A stretch of DNA of 64,000 nt from JAAFHB01 sp942493325 (lineage in GTDB: Bacteria > Bacteroidota > Bacteroidia > Bacteroidales > Prolixibacteraceae). Position 1 is the first letter of the stretch. Each line of letters begins with the position of its first letter. Below the pieces are notes generated by a model. It did no database searches and was not told where the DNA came from. It saw only the letters and a list, made by a program, of their open reading frames with translations. Location of the stretch: assembly GCA_942493325.1 (NCBI GenBank), contig OW818689.1:6634001-6698000 (forward strand), written 5' to 3'. A program made the position numbers and the translations under genes. This document shows positions 17,134 through 26,605 of this stretch, piece after piece.

Positions 17134-20100
17134 ATGAGTGAAAAAACAAATTATTTCTCCAATGCGCCTGTCTCTGTCGAAGCAGTCATCGGAGTGACAT
17201 TCAATTTCATCATTGAAGGCTGGGAATCAACAAAACCGGTATCGTCTATCGATCCGGAACTACTCGCTCGTTATATGGCCATACTCGAGGCAGTGGATCT
17301 GCTGACGAACCGACCCGAGCTTGATAAGCTCCGGAATGCTATTGCGATTCACGACGAGCACGCCCTGGGTGCGCTAACCCAACTGGCCGACTGTCTCAAC
17401 AGTGTTTGTGAAACTCTCCTTGAGCGCTGCAAAAAATGGAAGAGAGAGGGTAAATGGACGACTTTATTACACGAAGCTGCACTGGCCACAAGACTCTCTG
17501 TTGCAGTTGGTCAAACCGGAAAACATGCATTTGCCCAGTTCCTTCTGGCTAATGCCTATCGCGCTCTAGGTGACAGCCATGGGGCAATTGAAGCCTACAA
17601 GGCAACAATCCAGGAAGCATCTCTTGCACCTAATGAGCATTTGCTTGCCGTCTCTTATGATAATCTGGGAAATATTTTCCAGGACGTCGGGAGGTTTGAT
17701 GATGCGCTTGACTGTTATAAAAAAGCTATTCTTTACGAACACGAACCTTCAGGTATTTGTGCCATTCACATGAATCATGCGAATGCGCTAGCGGAAATAG
17801 GTGATTTGAGAGCAGCGCGGTATGAGACCAGAAACGTCATTAAGCAGCTGCAAAAAATTGGTAACAGCGATAATGTGATGGCAGTGGCACTTGACAACGC
17901 TGCACTACCCATAGCCAGACTTGGTGAGCCCTTAGCTGCTCTTGAACTGTTGGATAAGGCACGTGAAATCTTCAAGTCTGAAGATTATGCTGGAAGGGCC
18001 CTCAACGCACTCAATCGTTCATTTGTGTACTGCACTCTGGACAATAAAAAGGCTGCATGTGAAGCTTTCATTGAAGCACATGACCTTGCATTTGAGGACG
18101 CAAGGCACCGCATAGATCCCGAGCATTACCGAAAAGGCTTCCATTCGGCATACGAGGCAAAACTGCCTTTCAACCACGATGCCTATCGGCTATTCTCTCA
18201 GGGTGTCTCTTTAAAGGATACCGCTAAAGATGCCAATGATTGGGATTTGGCTAATAACATATTTCATCAGGCCATCGGTAAGGCTCGGGAGGCTGGTGAC
18301 CATCAACTTGCTCTGCGCATTCTTGCCAATGTGTCCGCATTGTTAGCCGATGAGCTCGGGCAGGTTGACATGGCTCTTACTGTTGCGACAATGGTCCGTC
18401 ACGAAGCTGCCGAACGTGGCCTGGCACTCCCTGAAATGATGGCAGTTGGCACACTGGGAAGTCTTGCTGCCTCGGGAGCAGATATTCGTGAACCAGTTGG
18501 TTCTCTGGGCGCCTTCGTAAAATCTAAAGTACTACTCGATGTTCATAGACAGGTTGTGGCATGCACCGGGCTCAACACCGAGGATGCGATGTTTGAAACT
18601 TACGATACTGGTACGTGTGACCTTGAACTCGCTATTCAGGCTGAAGAACATCACGCCTATCAGCTTGCAATCAGATATTACAGGGAAGCAGTCGATAAGG
18701 CTCGAAAAGTGAAAGCATGGAATCAGTTGGTCAATCGCCTTGGTGGATTATCCATTGTGCTAAACCGAAATGGTGACATTCAGGAAGCTGATACTGTTGC
18801 TAAGGAGATTACGGAACTTCTCACTACAGGTGGTACTCTTTCTAATCGAGGACTGTTAGTCGCACATCGGGCTCTCGGCCTCCACTTTGCTGATAACGAC
18901 CATACAAATGCCATCAACCATCTGAAGAAGGCTTGTTCTATTCTCGAAGACTTATCCAAACATATGGAACCAGGAGCCTTGCGAGCTAACATTGGCTACA
19001 AGTACTACGATATTTATAGGACTCTTTCTCGTCTGTTGCGTATAACTGGTAACTGCATTGCTTCCTTCGAAGCACTCCAGGGGCAGAAAGGCAGAATGCT
19101 AATTGATGCACTAGCTTCGACAGTAAAGGGAACAACATTGATCTCTTCGGCACCCCCAAAAGCTGATGAGATAAGCAACCTGCTCAAACGGCTTAGGAGT
19201 GATAAACCGACCTATCTTGTAGATATGTCGGTTGAAGGGGACGGAATAACAGCTTATATCGTCGGAGAAGGCAATCTGCAAACCGTTCATGTTCCAGGTA
19301 ATCCTAACAATCTCAACGTTGCAGAGGCAGGTGATGTGCGTGAGAGAGAGGTTAACCTTATCAGTTTGTGCATGGAGAATTCTCTTCTTAGAAAGCTGGC
19401 TGAGGCTGTGACCGTTTCATTACCAAAAGATTGCCGTTTGCTTTTGGTCCCCGATCAGATACTTTGCAATCTCCCGCTCCACATTATCCCAATAAAAGAA
19501 AAACCCTTTTGCGAACACTTTTCCATTGGCTACCTGCCTGCTGCAGGTGCGCTGCGATTCGCGCCGGGTCAACGATTATTAGTTGGTCGTTCGCTTGTCG
19601 CCGGAGACTCCCGTGGTGATCTCCCCCATGCTGCGGTTGAATGTCGAGAGATCGCAAAAGCACTCAATACAAAACCCCTTTTGGGTTCTGATTGTACTCG
19701 TACCGCAATTGAGGAAGCATTATGTGCCGGTGAGTTCGATGTTGTCCACCTATCATTGCACGGGCGTGGAGATGTGCGTCGTGGAGGACGTGCCAGTCTG
19801 CTTCTGGCTGACGGCAGTGGAGGTACTGAGTGGGTTGCTTTCGATGAACTCGCCACCTTTCCGTGGCGGTCAGAACTTGTAGTCTTCTCCGGTTGCAGTA
19901 CCGCTGTAGCTGGCCCCCGTCAAGGCCGTGAACTCGCTGGAATTTCACTCGCTGCGGCAGGGCGTGGAGCAGCAGCAGTCATAGCCTGCCTGTGGCCGGT
20001 GGGCGATGAGGCAGCCAAAGTATTCATGACGGCGTTCTATAAAGAATTTGTCCTTAGTCGTGCTTCTGGTCCCGTTGACCTTCGAGTGGTGCTTGACAAA

Positions 20101-20286
20101 GCCCGTAAAACGCTTTGTGCAAAATCTGCTGCGAATTCCGTAACAGTCATTCAACGACGCGACGGACGCTCACTCAGACCGGAAACAATGGATAGCCAGA
20201 CTAAGATAAAGATAGATCCTGCAATAGCCGATGCCCTTGAATGGGCACCCTTTATATTGCTCGGTGATCCTATTCTGGGCGGTTGA
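17134..20286 (+). CDS. TPR-CHAT protease, cytoplasmic
   Basis: 1050 residues without signal peptide or TM segment. Roughly residues 100-660 are TPR-like helical repeats (YRALGDSHGAIEAYKATI, DNLGNIFQDVGRFDDALDCY). The C-terminal 350 residues form a CHAT domain (caspase HetF associated with TPRs): LLLVPDQILCNLPLHIIPI, then catalytic His876 in HLSLHGRGD and Cys921 in FSGCSTA, and ACLWPVGDEAA. The His-Cys dyad is intact, so peptidase activity is plausible. By family, CHAT proteases cleave a partner after activation through the TPR part, as in CRISPR-linked Craspase and some gasdermin systems. ATG 17134 has no obvious Shine-Dalgarno. It lies 89 bp behind the two-TM gene and 119 bp before the caspase gene. 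Substrate unknown. Confidence 0.88.
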   Translation: MSEKTNYFSNAPVSVEAVIGVTFNFIIEGWESTKPVSSIDPELLARYMAILEAVDLLTNRPELDKLRNAIAIHDEHALGALTQLADCLNSVCETLLERCKKWKREGKWTTLLHEAALATRLSVAVGQTGKHAFAQFLLANAYRALGDSHGAIEAYKATIQEASLAPNEHLLAVSYDNLGNIFQDVGRFDDALDCYKKAILYEHEPSGICAIHMNHANALAEIGDLRAARYETRNVIKQLQKIGNSDNVMAVALDNAALPIARLGEPLAALELLDKAREIFKSEDYAGRALNALNRSFVYCTLDNKKAACEAFIEAHDLAFEDARHRIDPEHYRKGFHSAYEAKLPFNHDAYRLFSQGVSLKDTAKDANDWDLANNIFHQAIGKAREAGDHQLALRILANVSALLADELGQVDMALTVATMVRHEAAERGLALPEMMAVGTLGSLAASGADIREPVGSLGAFVKSKVLLDVHRQVVACTGLNTEDAMFETYDTGTCDLELAIQAEEHHAYQLAIRYYREAVDKARKVKAWNQLVNRLGGLSIVLNRNGDIQEADTVAKEITELLTTGGTLSNRGLLVAHRALGLHFADNDHTNAINHLKKACSILEDLSKHMEPGALRANIGYKYYDIYRTLSRLLRITGNCIASFEALQGQKGRMLIDALASTVKGTTLISSAPPKADEISNLLKRLRSDKPTYLVDMSVEGDGITAYIVGEGNLQTVHVPGNPNNLNVAEAGDVREREVNLISLCMENSLLRKLAEAVTVSLPKDCRLLLVPDQILCNLPLHIIPIKEKPFCEHFSIGYLPAAGALRFAPGQRLLVGRSLVAGDSRGDLPHAAVECREIAKALNTKPLLGSDCTRTAIEEALCAGEFDVVHLSLHGRGDVRRGGRASLLLADGSGGTEWVAFDELATFPWRSELVVFSGCSTAVAGPRQGRELAGISLAAAGRGAAAVIACLWPVGDEAAKVFMTAFYKEFVLSRASGPVDLRVVLDKARKTLCAKSAANSVTVIQRRDGRSLRPETMDSQTKIKIDPAIADALEWAPFILLGDPILGG

Positions 20287-20405
20287 GAAATCAGTTGTCA
20301 CAATGTTAGATATACGCTCGGATTGAGTGCTTAATAATATTGAATTTTTTTGAAATCATTTTTAGACAAACCCATCAAGCTTATGGGAGAAAGGAATCAA
20401 CTATC

Positions 20406-22466
20406 ATGAACGAAAAAACCATCATTCCAACTTATCATGTTTTGCTAATTGGTATTGACAAGTACCCGGATGGCTACAATAGCCTTCATGGGTGTGTAAA
20501 TGATATCGATGCCATAGAACAGCTATTGCTCGCACCTCCCGGGATAGGTATTCCTGCTGAGCAGATCCAAATCACCCGTCTGGCCGCGGCACATCCAAGT
20601 TATCCGTCTACTTCACGTTTTAAAGAAGAAACACTTAAGCCAACGAAAGACAACATTATCCAAACGTTGAAAACATTGGCTGGGTCGGTTGTAAAATCAT
20701 TTGATCGTGTCCTGATTTACTATTCAGGACATGGCGATGAAAAGAAGTGTACAGGGAGTACGTTTTGGCATGAGGCACTTGTGCCCTATAACAACCAGAA
20801 GATTGAATACCTATTTGATGTCGAAATCAACGCTCTAATAAATGCCATCGCAGCACGGACGAATGATTTGACGATCGTATTCGACTGTTGCCATTCGGCG
20901 GGAGCCACGCGTGACTTAAGAGACATCCATGCAGAGGGTGCTGTAAGGACTCTGAATGGTGAACCCACTATTGAAGCACTACCTGATTTGGCTGCTCTAG
21001 GATTGGATTGCGAGACAATGCAAGATCGAGTTGTGGGAACACATCTGCTTCAATCCACTGATCCCAGTTACCTGGTCGTTGTTGCTTGTCAGTCTGATGA
21101 GAAGGCCAGTGAAGGCGCGCCTTCACCGGGGCAGCCAGTACATGGTGTGTTTACGCACAGCCTGCTTGCCGTGCTTAGCGAAAAGGATGCGAAAGAGCAT
21201 GCCAGCCTTCGCTGGTCAGACATCTGGTCAAACCTTCTTGCCAAGGCGGCTGAGCGAAACGCGTTGCTAAGACAACGTACACAGCACCCCTGGATGATCG
21301 GTCGCAGTGAGCGCAAAGTGTTTGGTGGCCCCTGGGAGAAGATGGATGCAGGTTACCGGGTGAGAAAGAGACCGAATGATGACTACGAGATTGGTGCCGG
21401 TAGGCTAATGGGTGTAACTGTGGGAGCGGAAGTTGCGGTCTACGGTCCGGAACCTCGCATGTTTCCGTCTCTAGGTTCGAAGGAAGATCATCCCGTCGGA
21501 AGTCTGAAAGTAATCCAGTCTGGTCCGTCCAATGCTATTGGGTCTGCAATTAACGCGACATTTTCATTACCTGATGGTGCGCGCGGCCGATTGATTAAAC
21601 CCGGAGAAAGCCAACGTTTGCGAGTCAGCCTTAAATCCGAGGATACAGCACTTAAAGTTTGTTTGGAAGAATCTCCGCTCCTCGAAATAGTGTCAGCTTC
21701 ATATTCGGACGCTGACGTTGAAGTTATCACTCAATCTGGGGGTGGTTGGATCATCGGCAACGATACGGAACCTCTACTTGCGATTATTCCTCCTGATGAA
21801 ACTCAGGCATTGCGTGCCGGACTTGAGCATTGTTATTACTATAACTCAGTTCTGAGGATGGCGCATAACTGTAATGACCCACATCTCAGCAACAGTCTGA
21901 AATTGCATTTATTGGACTGCAATGACGAGGAAGTTTTAAATGCCATGCTACAAGAAGAGCCGACCGATCTAAACTTCCCTGAAGCGCCTCGGGACTCTGA
22001 TCGTATCTATTTTCTGGAACAAGGTTTCAGGTTCTGCGTCAAGGTGACCAATAATTCACAATATCACCTGAATGTTACTTTTCTCAACTGTACTGCGGGC
22101 GGTATGATCGAGTATTTAAGCGACACCTTGCTGAGAAACGGGGCAACCCACATCATATGGCTCGATAACAAGCTTGGTACGCCATTCAAGGCTGGTCTGG
22201 ATGAATTACCGATAGGTGTGTCTGGTATTTCCCCGCAGGATTATGCGACAGATCGTATGATTGCTATTGGAACCACACGGTCTGATATCAATCTCGATTA
22301 CTTGAGACTAGATAACCGGGTGCAAGAGGTAGTAGATAAAAACCTTTCAATTAACAGTGACAGAGAATTTATGAATGACAAATCTATCCGGGACTCGGAG
22401 AAGACATCAACGGCGCCAGCAGAACTATGGACGGCGACGTTGACTCCTATTAGGATCGCGCGGTAG
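20406..22466 (+). CDS. Caspase-family (peptidase C14) protein with C-terminal DUF4384-like region
   Basis: 686 residues from ATG 20406, which has a Shine-Dalgarno (GAAAGGA at 20389-20395). The in-frame ATG at 20340 lacks one. The N-terminal 300 residues are a caspase-like domain: HVLLIGIDKYPDG, His109 in YYSGHGDE and Cys162 in FDCCHSAGA, with Asp before the Cys pair as in metacaspases. The C-terminal half is beta-rich. Its last part (GGMIEYLSDTLLRNGATH, LPIGVSG, MIAIGTT) resembles DUF4384, a module often joined to C14 peptidases. No TM segment. It sits between two TPR-CHAT genes on the same strand. Probable role: processing protease or proteolytic effector of the block. Confidence 0.87.
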   Translation: MNEKTIIPTYHVLLIGIDKYPDGYNSLHGCVNDIDAIEQLLLAPPGIGIPAEQIQITRLAAAHPSYPSTSRFKEETLKPTKDNIIQTLKTLAGSVVKSFDRVLIYYSGHGDEKKCTGSTFWHEALVPYNNQKIEYLFDVEINALINAIAARTNDLTIVFDCCHSAGATRDLRDIHAEGAVRTLNGEPTIEALPDLAALGLDCETMQDRVVGTHLLQSTDPSYLVVVACQSDEKASEGAPSPGQPVHGVFTHSLLAVLSEKDAKEHASLRWSDIWSNLLAKAAERNALLRQRTQHPWMIGRSERKVFGGPWEKMDAGYRVRKRPNDDYEIGAGRLMGVTVGAEVAVYGPEPRMFPSLGSKEDHPVGSLKVIQSGPSNAIGSAINATFSLPDGARGRLIKPGESQRLRVSLKSEDTALKVCLEESPLLEIVSASYSDADVEVITQSGGGWIIGNDTEPLLAIIPPDETQALRAGLEHCYYYNSVLRMAHNCNDPHLSNSLKLHLLDCNDEEVLNAMLQEEPTDLNFPEAPRDSDRIYFLEQGFRFCVKVTNNSQYHLNVTFLNCTAGGMIEYLSDTLLRNGATHIIWLDNKLGTPFKAGLDELPIGVSGISPQDYATDRMIAIGTTRSDINLDYLRLDNRVQEVVDKNLSINSDREFMNDKSIRDSEKTSTAPAELWTATLTPIRIAR

Positions 22467-22517
22467 TAGGAAGAAGTTAGGGTTTACATACTTAATAATT
22501 CATTAATGACACATATC

Positions 22518-22524
22518 AAGGAGG
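22518..22524 (+). promoter_or_regulatory. Strong Shine-Dalgarno deciding a GTG start
   Basis: AAGGAGG lies 5 nt before GTG 22530 and downstream of the in-frame ATG at 22506, so the GTG is the better start for the membrane CHAT gene. Such a perfect site is unusual for a Bacteroidota chromosome. Confidence 0.6.
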
Positions 22525-22529
22525 CGCAG

Positions 22530-25500
22530 GTGTTAAGGAGCATGATCCGTCATTTGAAAGTCCGAATTGCATTCATTATTCTGAAGTCGGATTCCAGAAC
22601 GATCCAACGATACTTAATTTTATCATTCATTATTCTGCTCATTCCCGTCATGATCTACGGTTGGACCCAGGCTCACTGGTCCGGCGCTCTCACTGGTTTT
22701 GTTTGGGTTACTTTGTTCAGGCAGCTTGGGCTATTCGCCCTCGGTTTTTCGAAGGAATCGAGACCAGCGACCACGTCTGTAGGCCAGCTACAAAGAAGAT
22801 TTATTTGGCCGTTCATCATCTTTGCCCTGGCTGGGGCCTACTATGGGGGCTGGGCATGGGGCTGGTTGTGGACACCTCTAATATACTCTCTCCCGGCTAT
22901 CGTATTCGTCATCGTCGGGGTACGACTCAAAAAAAACGAGAAGCGACGTGACTTTTATAAAGCTCTCGTCGCTATACATGAGAACTTTGAGACAGTACCT
23001 GACATTTCCAATACCAAGGCAGTGACAGCAGAGGGGAGGAAAGCAATCAACGGACTTCTCGATTTCTGTGAGTCACAGCAGACATTAGCCTTGGTGATAG
23101 CTAAACACAAAGCAACACGTAGTGAACTTAGTGAGCAGTACCTAACATTGGTGACCAATGGTGGCAATAGAGCATTCGAGGGTTGTCAACTTGCGGCGCT
23201 AGCGTTCGCTAATGCCTCGACCCTCGACTATCTTCTATCGAGCCCAACTACTACGCCGAATGATAAACTCACGAATATCGAGCGATTTCTAATGGGTGGA
23301 CATCTGGTGTACGTGACAGGCCAAGTCGAAACATCCTATGAGGAAGACCGTGTTACGGAGGCGAAATTCTCAGAAGCAAGTACTGCTCAACCAATGGACA
23401 ATGTTGTTTCATCTACCGGAATTTGTGAATCGACTAAGAGTAAAGTCTCAATTCTGCGCAAGTTGATCGATATATTCCGCTGGGCATATCGACGCAAACA
23501 AATGGCCAATATGGCTAGCGCTGGACGCTTTGAGGAACTCCTTAAAGTGGCAACTGAAGCAGTGGCGTTAGCGCGTGAAAGCTTTGGCGAGGATGATGTG
23601 CGCACATTGCAATTCCTTGCGCTTGCAAAAAAGGAACACGGCGACTACTCGGAAGCGTTGTCGGCCCTGCGGAGTGCTAATCAAATCAGCCAACGAGAAT
23701 GGGAACTCCTCGGAAAGACTCAATTTGCAGCTCTGGAACATGGCCGCATAATAATTGAACGTGCTGAAGGTTTACGTCAAGCTTCGGAGATTCAACTGCT
23801 CATGGGTGACGATAAGGGCGCAATGCAAGATTTAGAACATGCACTCGAACTGCTCGGAGAACAGCGAAGATATATAGTTGTTGATCCAGAGGTGAACATG
23901 TTTAGGGAGACATGTAACATACAATGTTTAGAACTACTCGGTGACGTCCATCGTGCACGGGGTGATTTCAAGCGAGCAGAGCCAGTATATCGTGCAGCTC
24001 TTGCCGCCCGTCTGAATTATTTCGGTGAAAATCACGGAGAGACGGCACTAGGTTATAGCTGTGTGGCTTCCTTCTTAGATCAGGCGGGTAGATTCGATGC
24101 GTCGGAAGACCTCCACAATTACGCTATCAAGATACTCGAAATAATCCCTGCATTTGGAGAGGTCCACTTACCTCGCGCACTGCTGGCGAGGGCAGCTCAT
24201 CAGCAGGATGTCGGTTGTATGGAAACAGCAGCACAGGATTTGGTACGAGCACTTGACCTTATGCACAGTCAGAATCTCGAGCAAAGCCAGGACTGTATGC
24301 TTGCAAATGTGCGTCTTGGCATGGTATACGCTGCTACTCTTCGCACCGATGAAGCCTTCCAATCTTTCACGAAAGCATTGGATCAGCTCGATGGCTTTAC
24401 ATCCCAAGTATTCGCGGTGTCTTCTGAGCGGCAACGCGGAGCGTATCTTGCGGATATTAGGGCATATATTGAAATCTTTGCGTCGTTTGTGTTACAATAT
24501 CTGAGTCATGATGAGCACGCCATCAGTATTCTATTTGGATTGTTGTTTAAGTACAAGGCAATTGGTCCGGAACTCCTCGCTCAGCAGCGGGAAACAATTC
24601 TAGCACAGCAGAAACCAGAGTTTGCCATGAAGCTCTCAAAGCTTACCCGGTTACGTTCAGCCATTGCGGAAATTGAACTCAGGCGAAGAAAAAAGCCGGT
24701 ACCTTCAAGCATGATCAGCCGGCTTCAAGCCAATCGAGAGCAACTTGAACGAGATCTTGCCCTCGCTCTGCCGGAGATGAAGGATCTGTATTACAAGACA
24801 CCTGATTCCTTTGGCAGCCACTTACCCTTCGGAAGTGCACTCATTGATATGTTTCTTGGGCACACCTACAACTTCGCTGCAATACCGGGGCGGGGAGAAT
24901 CAAGAATTGGTGCGTCGCGATATATGGCTTGCATTTTATTGCACCGTCAGGATGATAAGGTTCAACTCATCGACCTCGGTGAAGCCGCACCTATCGATGA
25001 GCTCATCAGATTGTTCCGCATGTCAATCACCGGTGACGACGATGCACATCGCCCGCAGGAGAACAGGGCTGAATCCTCGATGAGCAACATGTTGATCCGT
25101 GCTGATCGCGGTTCTTTGCACAATACAATATGCGATTCTGTTCGTCATCTGAAGGGGCGATCGAGATCAACCCAGCAAGACGGTAACCTAGCTGGAGATG
25201 CACTCACTAAAGCAATGCTTTTGCCATTGTTAGTTGCCGTGGAAGACTGCCGACGCCTCTTCATCGCACCAGACGGTGATCTTCTCCGGTTGCCCTTCGA
25301 AGTGCTTCCCCTCGGAGTTGAAAAGCGCCTCATAGATGATGATGCGTGGCACTTGAGTTACCTTTCCGCGGGTCGCGATGTATTGCGCTTTTCTAATAGC
25401 TCTTCTGCGCTTTTCGCCACACCCTTGGTTGTTGCAGCACCGGACTTTGACCTCTGTACTACGATTTCATCAACAATGCGGGATATTCCATTCCCTCCGC

Positions 25501-26159
25501 TTGCAGGAACACAAACTGAAGGCACAGACATTAGCGCGTTACTTGGCGTGATTCCGCTGCTCGGGCCGGATGCCCTCGAGCGCCGTATCAAGAGCTACCG
25601 ATCGCCCCGGGTGCTGCATATAGCCACCCACGGATATTTCCTCCCTCAAATCCGTCATCCCGTGAACACAGGCGGAATACCTGTTGTCTCGACAATTCAA
25701 GATGATCTTGCAAGTCTCAGTAGTGTCGATAATCCGCTACTGCGTTCAGGACTCGCTCTAGCAGGAGCCAACAGCTGGCTTGGAGGATTACCCGTTCCGG
25801 ACGAAGCTGAGGATGGACTTCTAACAGCTGAAGATGTATGTGCAATGGATCTCCGTCAAACGGAACTTGTGGTTCTCTCGGCTTGTGACACTGGACTTGG
25901 CGAATCACAGTTCGGGGAGGGTGTGATGGGATTACGTCGCGCCTTTATGGTGGCAGGGGCCAAGACATTGGTCATGAGCTTGTGGAAGGTTCCGGACGCA
26001 GCAACCGCTAAACTCATGACTTCCTTCTATCATTTACTACTCGCTGGCTTGCCACGGGCAGAGGCCATCCGACGATCACAGCAACAACTGAAGGAACTTT
26101 ACCCTGATCCATTTTATTGGGGCGCTTTCATCTGCCAAGGGGATCCGGGGCCATTGTAA
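22530..26159 (+). CDS. Membrane-anchored TPR-CHAT protease
   Basis: 1209 residues from GTG 22530 (1217 from ATG 22506). The N-terminus has about four TM segments within the first 145 residues (YLILSFIILLIPVMIYGW, FIWPFIIFALAGAYYGGW, LIYSLPAIVFVIVGV). A long helical region with TPR features follows (ARGDFKRAEPVYRAAL, FGENHGETALGYS). The C-terminal CHAT domain has LFIAPDGDLLRLPFEVLP, catalytic His1034 in HIATHGYF, Cys1119 in LSACDTGLGE, and MSLWKVPDAATA. The dyad is intact. Unlike the other CHAT protein here it is membrane-tethered and its CHAT is of the more common ATHG/SACDTG type, so the two are not recent duplicates. It is probably co-transcribed with the caspase gene 63 bp upstream. Confidence 0.88.
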   Translation: MLRSMIRHLKVRIAFIILKSDSRTIQRYLILSFIILLIPVMIYGWTQAHWSGALTGFVWVTLFRQLGLFALGFSKESRPATTSVGQLQRRFIWPFIIFALAGAYYGGWAWGWLWTPLIYSLPAIVFVIVGVRLKKNEKRRDFYKALVAIHENFETVPDISNTKAVTAEGRKAINGLLDFCESQQTLALVIAKHKATRSELSEQYLTLVTNGGNRAFEGCQLAALAFANASTLDYLLSSPTTTPNDKLTNIERFLMGGHLVYVTGQVETSYEEDRVTEAKFSEASTAQPMDNVVSSTGICESTKSKVSILRKLIDIFRWAYRRKQMANMASAGRFEELLKVATEAVALARESFGEDDVRTLQFLALAKKEHGDYSEALSALRSANQISQREWELLGKTQFAALEHGRIIIERAEGLRQASEIQLLMGDDKGAMQDLEHALELLGEQRRYIVVDPEVNMFRETCNIQCLELLGDVHRARGDFKRAEPVYRAALAARLNYFGENHGETALGYSCVASFLDQAGRFDASEDLHNYAIKILEIIPAFGEVHLPRALLARAAHQQDVGCMETAAQDLVRALDLMHSQNLEQSQDCMLANVRLGMVYAATLRTDEAFQSFTKALDQLDGFTSQVFAVSSERQRGAYLADIRAYIEIFASFVLQYLSHDEHAISILFGLLFKYKAIGPELLAQQRETILAQQKPEFAMKLSKLTRLRSAIAEIELRRRKKPVPSSMISRLQANREQLERDLALALPEMKDLYYKTPDSFGSHLPFGSALIDMFLGHTYNFAAIPGRGESRIGASRYMACILLHRQDDKVQLIDLGEAAPIDELIRLFRMSITGDDDAHRPQENRAESSMSNMLIRADRGSLHNTICDSVRHLKGRSRSTQQDGNLAGDALTKAMLLPLLVAVEDCRRLFIAPDGDLLRLPFEVLPLGVEKRLIDDDAWHLSYLSAGRDVLRFSNSSSALFATPLVVAAPDFDLCTTISSTMRDIPFPPLAGTQTEGTDISALLGVIPLLGPDALERRIKSYRSPRVLHIATHGYFLPQIRHPVNTGGIPVVSTIQDDLASLSSVDNPLLRSGLALAGANSWLGGLPVPDEAEDGLLTAEDVCAMDLRQTELVVLSACDTGLGESQFGEGVMGLRRAFMVAGAKTLVMSLWKVPDAATAKLMTSFYHLLLAGLPRAEAIRRSQQQLKELYPDPFYWGAFICQGDPGPL

Positions 26160-26185
26160 AAACAACTTTTTGGGGGGGTGAGAAT

Positions 26186-26269
26186 ATGAGACGAATGGAA
26201 TTTGTATTATTTGTGGTAGCAATCTTAAAGGCATTGGATGAAAAGTCATTCATAATATTAATAAAATAA
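26186..26269 (+). CDS. Possible 27-residue hydrophobic peptide
   Basis: A short ORF, MRRMEFVLFVVAILKALDEK onward, sits 26 bp after the membrane CHAT gene behind a G-rich stretch (gggggggtgag at 26172-26182) that could serve as ribosome-binding site. A hydrophobic middle (VLFVVAIL) is followed by charged and then hydrophobic residues. Could be chance. Confidence 0.25.
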   Translation: MRRMEFVLFVVAILKALDEKSFIILIK

Positions 26270-26333
26270 ACAGCAGGATCATGTGATAAAGTTACTGTAC
26301 AGAAAAGTAGGACTTACACTTTCGCACGATAAT

Positions 26334-26495
26334 ATGAATAATTTAGCCTTTGTGATAGATCTGCGGCGTCATTTGCGCGCGCTTGGCTATCTGGGTAGCG
26401 GGATCGACGGACAATTCGGCAAGATGACGGAGTCGCGGTGCGCGTCCTACGACCTGCTGAATAACAACGGGGCCGGCCCGGACGGCCCTGCTTAG
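26334..26495 (+). pseudogene. Peptidoglycan-binding-like domain fragment, probably truncated
   Basis: A 53-residue product from ATG 26334 (or a longer form from GTG 26283). LRRHLRALGYLGSGIDGQFG and KMTESRC match the first half of the PG_binding_1-type motif (LGYxxGxIDGxFGxxT). The frame ends at TAG 26493-26495 after GPDGPA. The same frame continues after the stop with AHVPDIIRRNHFLSLPGEDG before TAA, so a nonsense change may have split a slightly longer protein. It may be a relic of a cell-wall-binding partner of the patatin. Confidence 0.45.
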
Positions 26496-26605
26496 GCGCA
26501 CGTGCCTGACATTATCCGGCGGAATCATTTCCTATCACTACCAGGCGAAGATGGTAATTAACTTTCTGCTTCATTAAAAACGGAAAATTAAGAAAGGAGA
26601 AAATC

